From: Chloroflexota bacterium
Lineage (GTDB): Bacteria; Chloroflexota; Anaerolineae; Anaerolineales; Villigracilaceae
Assembly: GCA_016234555.1 (NCBI GenBank)
Contig: JACRBJ010000023.1
Span: 1 to 64,000 of the forward strand
DNA: 64,000 bases
Direction: 5' to 3'
This document shows, piece by piece, positions 59,182-64,000 of the stretch (the first letter of the stretch is position 1; every line of letters begins with the position of its first letter). The position numbers and the translations under genes are program-made. Under the pieces are notes generated by a model. That model worked only from the letters and a program-made list of their open reading frames with translations. It was not told where the DNA came from and ran no database searches.

Positions 59182-60510
59182 ATGAGACTCACCACCAAGT
59201 TGATCCTCGCCTTTCTTCTCGTCAGCCTGTTCAGCACCGGCATCATCGTCGTTTTTACGCGCGTTGCCACCAACCGCGAATTCGATAGATTCGTCAACGA
59301 CAAATACCAGGCTGAAATGGTGGAGGAACTGGCGGGCCATTATTCTGAAAACCAAAACTGGAACGGTGTCGAAAAAGTATTTAGCCGCAACGAAGGCGAC
59401 GGGCGTCCGCCGCCACTCTTTTCGATTGCAGACAAAGACGGAAAGATCGTCGTCGCTGGAATGGGGCGCCGTCCCGGAGAAATCGTCCGCGCAGATGAAC
59501 TCAACGCGGGCACAAAAATCCAGATCAACGATGAAACGATTGGCATCCTGCTTTTCAACAAGCCGCCCGACAGGAATCCGCTCGAAGATGAATTCATCCA
59601 CCGCCTCAGTCAATCGATTTATCTCAGTGCCATCGGCACGCTCATCCTTGCCTTTATTTTCGGCGCCATTCTTTCAGGCACCATCTCCCGCCCCATCCGC
59701 GAGTTGACCAAGGCCACACATGAAATGGCTGGCGGAAATTTCGGTCAGCGGGTCCCTGTGCGCTCGCGCGACGAGATCGGCGAACTTGCCGAGTCCTTCA
59801 ACAAGATGAACGACGACCTGGCGCGCTCCTTCAACCTCCGCAAGCAGATGACCGCCGACATCGCCCACGAACTGCGCACGCCCCTCAGCCTGATCATCGG
59901 TCATGCCGAAGGCGTCCACGACGGCGTGCTGCCCGCCTCGAAGGAAAATTTCGAGATCATCCGCGAGGAAGCCGAACGGCTCGCGCAACTGGTCAACGAC
60001 TTGCGGACTTTATCGCTGGCGGATGCCGGCGAACTTTCGGCGGATTTCCAGCCTGTGGACGTGAACAAACTTTTGAGCGAGATTCAGTCCCATTACCTGG
60101 TCCCGTTCAACCAGAAGCAAATCACCCTGGACCTCGAACCTGATTCGGTTATGCTGCGAGCGAATCTCGACCCGGTGCGTTTCTCGCAGGTGCTGACCAA
60201 CATTCTGGATAACGCCCTGCGCTACACCCCCGAAGGCGGACGAGTCCTCATTTCGACAAAACAAAGCGGCGGGCAAATCGAGATCACCATTCAAGACAGC
60301 GGTGACGGAGTCACGCCCGAAGAAGCTGCTCATCTCTTCGACCGATTCTATCGCGCCGACCCATCCCGCACGCGCGACCACGAAGCGGGCGGATCGGGGC
60401 TTGGTCTTGCCATCGCCAAATCCATTGTCGAAATGCACAAGGGAAAAATCTGGGCTGAAAGTGAAAAGGATAACGGGCTGAAAATCGTCATCCAACTGCC
60501 GGCAATATAA
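59182..60510 (+). CDS. Sensor histidine kinase (BaeS-like)
   Basis: A 442-residue kinase. Helix one covers 8-28, an outside sensor loop of about 125 residues follows, and helix two is near 148-170 (LSAIGTLILAFIFGAILSG). Then come HAMP (RPIRELTKATHEMAGGNFGQRVPVRSRDEIGEL), the H-box with His229 in MTADIAHELRTPL, the N-box NILDNALRYTPEGG, G1 IQDSGDGV, and G2 GGSGLGLAIAKSIVEMHKG. It senses an envelope condition and phosphorylates the regulator encoded two bases upstream. Its position after MacAB-like genes is typical of drug- or envelope-stress systems. Confidence 0.95.
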   Translation: MRLTTKLILAFLLVSLFSTGIIVVFTRVATNREFDRFVNDKYQAEMVEELAGHYSENQNWNGVEKVFSRNEGDGRPPPLFSIADKDGKIVVAGMGRRPGEIVRADELNAGTKIQINDETIGILLFNKPPDRNPLEDEFIHRLSQSIYLSAIGTLILAFIFGAILSGTISRPIRELTKATHEMAGGNFGQRVPVRSRDEIGELAESFNKMNDDLARSFNLRKQMTADIAHELRTPLSLIIGHAEGVHDGVLPASKENFEIIREEAERLAQLVNDLRTLSLADAGELSADFQPVDVNKLLSEIQSHYLVPFNQKQITLDLEPDSVMLRANLDPVRFSQVLTNILDNALRYTPEGGRVLISTKQSGGQIEITIQDSGDGVTPEEAAHLFDRFYRADPSRTRDHEAGGSGLGLAIAKSIVEMHKGKIWAESEKDNGLKIVIQLPAI

Positions 60511-60521
60511 CTCTCACACGA

Positions 60522-60565
60522 GCATCAAAAAGAGGCGGCTCGTTGGAGCCGCCTCTTTTTGATGC
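60522..60565. terminator. Strong bidirectional terminator
   Basis: A 20-bp perfect stem beginning GCATCAAAAAGAGGCGGCTC with a GTTG loop; T5 on both strands. It separates the plus-strand efflux-TCS cluster from the minus-strand DUF4405 pair. Confidence 0.85.
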
Positions 60566-60575
60566 TTCATATTTG

Positions 60576-60875
60576 TCACGATGGTGGATTCGCCGTCGAC
60601 TTTTTCCCGCCAAACAACCTGCCCACGTTCAGGTAGATTGCCGCGATCACGGAAATGATGACCAGGTTCTTGACTGCATCGACTGGAAACTGAATCGCGC
60701 CGTCGTCCTCGCGTTCGGGTCTCAAGCCGTCAGGGGGGAATTCCCCGTCGGTTGATCTCTCAGGCATGGAGGACTGGTCTGTGCCCGATGAAGTGGCGGT
60801 CACGGCGCCATAGAACAATCCTCCAACCAAAAATGCGACAACGAGGATCACAACGATTCTGAAAATAGTCTTCAT
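60576..60875 (-). CDS. Small two-helix membrane protein, unknown
   Basis: A 99-residue protein. Helix one is at 5-27 (FRIVVILVVAFLVGGLFYGAV). An acidic loop follows (SSMPERSTDGEFPPDGLRPE), then helix two (VDAVKNLVIISVIAAIYLNVG). It starts at 60875, two bases after the stop of the DUF4405 gene, so the two are co-expressed. The overall plan resembles the protein at 53006. A longer frame through this region (to 61277) is an artefact of reading through the DUF4405 gene. No family was recognised. Confidence 0.7.
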   Translation of the reverse strand: MKTIFRIVVILVVAFLVGGLFYGAVTATSSGTDQSSMPERSTDGEFPPDGLRPEREDDGAIQFPVDAVKNLVIISVIAAIYLNVGRLFGGKKSTANPPS

Positions 60876-60877
60876 GA

Positions 60878-61378
60878 TTAGACATCCTTTCTTTGCGCGG
60901 ACAGGGCGGGAGACGCGACAGGTGAGGCGGCGCGCGGAGCAAACAGACTTCTGAACATGCCCGTAATCCAACCCCAGTGGATAGCCATATGCAAACCCAT
61001 CAGGATCATGGTGATATTTGTGGACAGTTCGTGCAATTCCTTCCAGGACATGTTTTGCGGCAGGGTCAACCCGAAGAACGGAACCACCGTCTTGGAGATC
61101 ATCAGACCTGAAAGCAGAATCATCACTCCGCTGGCAAAGAGCGCCCAGTTCAAAATATAGTTGAAGCGTTGCCCCTTTGCGCCCTTTGAAAAGATGCGGA
61201 GGGTAACCCCAACGATCCAGTTCCAGTTGAGAAGCAGGTGGACAATAACCACGCCGCCCAGGGCAATCCCCAGCCATTCGTGGATGACTTCCCCGGTAAA
61301 ACGCTGCGCGCTTGCTATCAAAAGGGCAACGAACGCGCCCAGGTCAAGCAATAGTTTTGTGACGTTTTGTTTCGACAT
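60878..61378 (-). CDS. DUF4405 cytochrome b-like membrane protein
   Basis: A 166-residue membrane protein with four helices. His residues sit in equivalent membrane positions: GEVIHEWLGIALGGVVIVHLLLNW and LHELSTNITMILMGLHMAIHW. This is the DUF4405 pattern, thought to bind heme like a small cytochrome b. AAGGAG lies six bases before the ATG at 61378; an upstream in-frame start at 61441 is not needed. It is paired with the small two-helix protein downstream. It may carry electrons for a membrane reductase, but no partner enzyme is nearby. Confidence 0.82.
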   Translation of the reverse strand: MSKQNVTKLLLDLGAFVALLIASAQRFTGEVIHEWLGIALGGVVIVHLLLNWNWIVGVTLRIFSKGAKGQRFNYILNWALFASGVMILLSGLMISKTVVPFFGLTLPQNMSWKELHELSTNITMILMGLHMAIHWGWITGMFRSLFAPRAASPVASPALSAQRKDV

Positions 61379-61479
61379 ATGTTCTCCTTTGTTCATTGAT
61401 ACCTGGATTCTATGAACAGGAAGAACTTTATGGGTGTACAAACTGCGAAAGAATTATGAAGAACTTGTAAAATACCCGC

Positions 61480-62115
61480 CTATACCGGCACGACCGTTTC
61501 CTTCGTCTCGATCACCTCGGCTTGAAGTTTCCCTGCCGACAGTTCGCGCAGACCCAATTGAAAGCCGTCAAATTCGCTGACCGGAAATTGCAGGGTCATC
61601 GTGATATCCGCCGCGAAGTCTTCGCCGAGGATTTCGCCGCGATGGCGTGTGGACAACAGACGCGCGCGCTCCAGCAGGTTGTAAGGGATTGCCAGCATCA
61701 CCACATGCACGGAGACCCGCTGTCCACGCCCGACGGTATTGACCACCAACTGCGCCGACTCGGTGTACGCCTTGACCAGTCCGCCGGTGCCGAGCAGGGT
61801 CCCGCCAAAATACCGGGTGATGACCAGCGCCACGTCGCCGAGTCCACTGCCGCGCAGGACAGCCAGCGCGGGCTTGCCCGCCGTCCCGGCGGGTTCGCCA
61901 TCGTCCGAAAAATATTCCGTGACCGTATTCCCGCCGCCGATTACGTACACGGGGACATTGTGCGTCGCATTTGAGAATTCCTTTTTTATGCGCCCGATGA
62001 AAGTCCGCGCCTCGTCGATTGAAAAAGCAGGCGCAAGCGTGGCAATAAAACGCGAGTTCACCACCACATGCTCGCGGCGGATTTCGGTCAGGGGAACGGC
62101 ATAGGGCTTGGTCAC
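61480..62115 (-). CDS. yigZ: YigZ/IMPACT family protein
   Basis: A 211-residue protein of the UPF0029/IMPACT family. The N-terminal domain contains HVVVNSRFIATLAPAFSIDEARTFI, KKEFSNATHNVPVYVIG, EYFSDDGEPAGTAGKPAL and ITRYFGGTLLGTGGLVKAYTES, the signature of the family. A C-terminal UPF0029-type small domain (DITMTLQFPVSEFDGFQLGL) follows. The SDDGEPxGTAGxP and RYFGGxLLGTGGLxRAY phrases are nearly complete. The role is unclear; in eukaryotes IMPACT modulates translation-stress kinase signalling. It appears to be a single gene. Confidence 0.92.
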   Translation of the reverse strand: MTKPYAVPLTEIRREHVVVNSRFIATLAPAFSIDEARTFIGRIKKEFSNATHNVPVYVIGGGNTVTEYFSDDGEPAGTAGKPALAVLRGSGLGDVALVITRYFGGTLLGTGGLVKAYTESAQLVVNTVGRGQRVSVHVVMLAIPYNLLERARLLSTRHRGEILGEDFAADITMTLQFPVSEFDGFQLGLRELSAGKLQAEVIETKETVVPV

Positions 62116-62181
62116 GGGCGAATTGTAACAAGAAATCCAGCCGCGAATTCAATCCGGGGAAATTTGTAACCGGAAGCACTA

Positions 62182-62209
62182 TTGTTTTTCATCGCCAGCC
62201 CTTTATAAT
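62182..62209 (+). promoter_or_regulatory. Promoter of secreted SGNH-like gene
   Basis: TTGTTT (62182-62187), 16-base spacer, TATAAT (62204-62209), about 40 bases ahead of the ATG, which is preceded by AGGAGG. Confidence 0.65.
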
Positions 62210-62254
62210 AAGAACAGGAAAACATCCACCCGTTTCAAGTATTCAGGAGGCTGT

Positions 62255-63904
62255 ATGAAAAACCTACGACGAAACTTTATCAACCTTCTCGCTCTTCTTA
62301 CGCTGCTCTCAGTTGCGGCGGCGCCCCAACCATCCCCCAGACCCCAAACCGACAACCCAAATCCGCCGGATGAAGTCGTGAAGCTCATCTTCATTCACCA
62401 CTCCACCGGCAGGAACTGGCTGATCGATGGCTACGGCGATCTCGGTCGCACGTTGGGGGAAAACAATTACTTCGTCAGCGACACCAACTACGGCTGGGGA
62501 CCCAACGCAATCGGCGACCGCACCGACATCCCGAACTGGACGGAATGGTTCGCCAGCGGAGATACGCCAACCTACATGGAGGCGCTCTTCAACGAATCGG
62601 GACAGAACTCTGACTCGTACACGCGAACCCTCGCCGACCCCGGCGGTGAAAATGAAATCATAATGTTAAAGTCCTGCTTCCCGAACTCGGAACTGGGCGG
62701 CAGTCCCGACGATCCGCCGGGAACGTACGAGGAACTCACGGTAAGCGGCGCGAAATATGTCTACAACACCATCCTTCCCTTCTTCGCATCCCACCCCGAC
62801 AAACTATTTGTCGTCATCACCGCGCCGCCGATGAGCGGGGTAAAAGGCTGGTGGTACGCGGACAACGCGCGCGCCTTCAATCAATGGCTGGTCAACGACT
62901 GGCTGCGTGAAAACAATTACACCCTCAACAACGTGGCGGTCTTCGACTTCTACAACATCCTCACCGACCCCAACGCCCATCACCGCGTCAACAACGGGCA
63001 GATCGAACACCTCATCGGCGAAAGCAACACGCTTTATTATCCGACCGCCGACGGCGACGACCATCCCTCCGTCGAAGGAAGCCTCAAGGCGACCGAGGAA
63101 TTCGTGCCGATGCTGAACGTCTTTTACCACCGCTGGAAGGAGAGCGCTCCGCCTCCGACTGCGCCCGAAGCTGGTCCCACCGCCCAGGAAGCTGAACCCA
63201 CCGTCCAAGCCGAATCCCAGCCCGAGCCGTCGTCCCCCGCAACGGGTGTGATCGACAGCTTCGACTCGGGGCAAGTCCCCGGCTCCTACGGCTGGGAAGC
63301 CTTCCGCAACGACGCATCCCCCGACACAACTATGGCTTGCGGAGCGGAGACCGGTGGTCGCAGCAGTAACGCGCTCAAGGTCGATTTCAATATCGCCACA
63401 AACAGTTGGGGGACCTGCGCCCTCATGTACGAATCCCCGCAGGTTTGGGACATGGGCAAGGGGATAACGTTTTCCTATCGCGCCTCAAAGCCGGAGATTT
63501 ACTTCGACGTGGACCTGCACGCCGGTTCCGATGAAAACCGCGAGACGTACCTGTACACCGTCGAATCCACCGAGGAAAGCGTGAACGGATGGGTGACAGT
63601 GGAACTTCAATGGGATGATTTCCGCCGCGCCAGTTGGGAGGAAAACCCCGGCAAAGCCTTCGCAAAAGCAGGCGAGGTTACGGGCATGGCGTTTGGAGTT
63701 GGCACAACACCCGACACGTCCAGCGCCGGCACAATCTGGGTGGACGATCTTTCTTTATTGGGCACAACAGCCGGCGCGCCTTCTGAATCCACGCCCGCCT
63801 CGACCGATCAGCCGAAAAAGCCCACCGTTCCATGCGGCGGCGCGTTTGCCCTGCCAATGTCCGTGGTTTTGGCTCTATCCCTTTGGAGAAAAAAGAATAA
63901 ATAG
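62255..63904 (+). CDS. Secreted SGNH-like protein with carbohydrate-binding-like domain and C-terminal anchor
   Basis: A 549-residue protein. It has a signal peptide (FINLLALLTLLSVAAA) and a domain at about 40-290 with LIFIHHSTGRNWLI, KSCFPNSE, VVITAPPMSG and a late DDHPSVEGS (Asp-x-x-His-like), suggesting an SGNH-type hydrolase although the canonical GDS block is altered. A Pro/Glu/Ala linker follows, then a beta-sandwich of about 170 residues (IDSFDSGQVPGSYGWEAF, CALMYESPQVWD, VELQWDDFRRASWEENPG) like CBM11/CIA30 domains. The C-terminus CGGAFALPMSVVLALSLWRKKNK is a helix plus basic tail typical of sorted surface proteins. The substrate is unknown. Confidence 0.75.
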   Translation: MKNLRRNFINLLALLTLLSVAAAPQPSPRPQTDNPNPPDEVVKLIFIHHSTGRNWLIDGYGDLGRTLGENNYFVSDTNYGWGPNAIGDRTDIPNWTEWFASGDTPTYMEALFNESGQNSDSYTRTLADPGGENEIIMLKSCFPNSELGGSPDDPPGTYEELTVSGAKYVYNTILPFFASHPDKLFVVITAPPMSGVKGWWYADNARAFNQWLVNDWLRENNYTLNNVAVFDFYNILTDPNAHHRVNNGQIEHLIGESNTLYYPTADGDDHPSVEGSLKATEEFVPMLNVFYHRWKESAPPPTAPEAGPTAQEAEPTVQAESQPEPSSPATGVIDSFDSGQVPGSYGWEAFRNDASPDTTMACGAETGGRSSNALKVDFNIATNSWGTCALMYESPQVWDMGKGITFSYRASKPEIYFDVDLHAGSDENRETYLYTVESTEESVNGWVTVELQWDDFRRASWEENPGKAFAKAGEVTGMAFGVGTTPDTSSAGTIWVDDLSLLGTTAGAPSESTPASTDQPKKPTVPCGGAFALPMSVVLALSLWRKKNK

Positions 63905-63928
63905 ATTTCCGCACCTCGATCCCACACA

Positions 63929-63964
63929 ACAGCGGTTTGTGACTGAATCGTCACAAACCGCTGT
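63929..63964. terminator. Hairpin after the SGNH-like gene
   Basis: Perfect 15-bp stem ACAGCGGTTTGTGAC / GTCACAAACCGCTGT with a 6-base loop. No T run follows at once, so it may be a repeat rather than a terminator. Confidence 0.55.
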
Positions 63965-64000
63965 ACAGTCAAGCCATTATTTTCTCACCTCACATACTTT

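Noticed and set aside
60576..61277. 233-codon minus-strand frame reading through into the DUF4405 gene
   Set aside because: Only its last 99 codons, from the ATG at 60875, form a plausible membrane protein; the first part overlaps the DUF4405 gene in another frame.
1..64000. tRNA, rRNA, CRISPR arrays, complete insertion sequences, prophage
   Set aside because: Looked for and not seen by eye; a dedicated tRNA or covariance-model search was not possible, so a single tRNA could have been missed.

Overview
The window looks like chromosome from an uncultured or little-studied member of the Chloroflexota, most likely class Anaerolineae. This is inferred from gene style rather than a marker gene: GC is in the mid-50s by eye, there is an LPxTG-type surface protein fused to a sortase domain, ABC exporters and oligopeptide importers are numerous, and a non-pyrrolysine MttB-family protein and a gamma-alpha fused 2-oxoacid:ferredoxin oxidoreductase are present. 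Short palindromic repeats are also abundant, both between and inside genes. No rRNA, tRNA, CRISPR array or complete mobile element was seen.

Layout. 1-1204: left-edge transposase fragment and an AT-rich Mrr-like membrane nuclease, both looking acquired. 1222-5227 (minus): a five-gene operon (TetR regulator, ICMT-like membrane methyltransferase, deazaflavin-dependent oxidoreductase, ABC-2 ATPase and permease) behind a promoter covered by an ordered array of half-sites. 5309-6658: TIR protein with two membrane segments and an outside sensor-like region. 6655-11592: a short structured leader RNA, then a heterodimeric ABC exporter pair with a methyltransferase between its subunits. 11601-16006: DUF433/DUF5615 pair, GNAT protein, small membrane proteins, zinc dehydrogenase and TrmH-like RNA methyltransferase. 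16056-21840 (minus): oligopeptide-type ABC importer with a fused permease-ATPase and a terminator in its leader. 21966-26543: S9 peptidase, double-domain creatininase-family hydrolase and MttB-like protein, which with the importer suggest scavenging of peptides and nitrogen compounds. 26634-30725 (minus): propeller-sortase surface protein, RIO kinase, NTF2-like protein and a second leader RNA of the same design as the first.

30935-40297: ADP-forming acyl-CoA ligase/GNAT fusion, lipoprotein, MtnA-like isomerase with a perfect 63-bp tandem duplication, TIR-STAND-TPR protein carrying several in-frame palindromic repeats, and a DUF2804 protein. 40397-46513: a 2038-residue thioester alpha-2-macroglobulin. 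46640-50452: GntR/FCD regulator with a palindromic operator, then the two-subunit 2-oxoacid:ferredoxin oxidoreductase. 50496-53470: leaderless ArfB-like factor, unknown protein, diguanylate cyclase and small membrane protein. 53635-60510: MacAB-like tripartite efflux genes, two lipoproteins and an OmpR/BaeS-like two-component system in one plus-strand run. 60576-63904: small DUF4405 membrane pair, YigZ/IMPACT protein and a large secreted SGNH-like protein.

The observations most worth following are: two leader RNAs (6655-6864 and 30514-30725) with the same promoter-to-start spacing, a short ORF, a Shine-Dalgarno-sequestering stem and a terminator; the four-half-site TetR operator; the repeat-laden TIR-STAND gene; and the TIR protein with an outside sensor. 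All functional statements come from reading the sequence and family knowledge; no database search was run.
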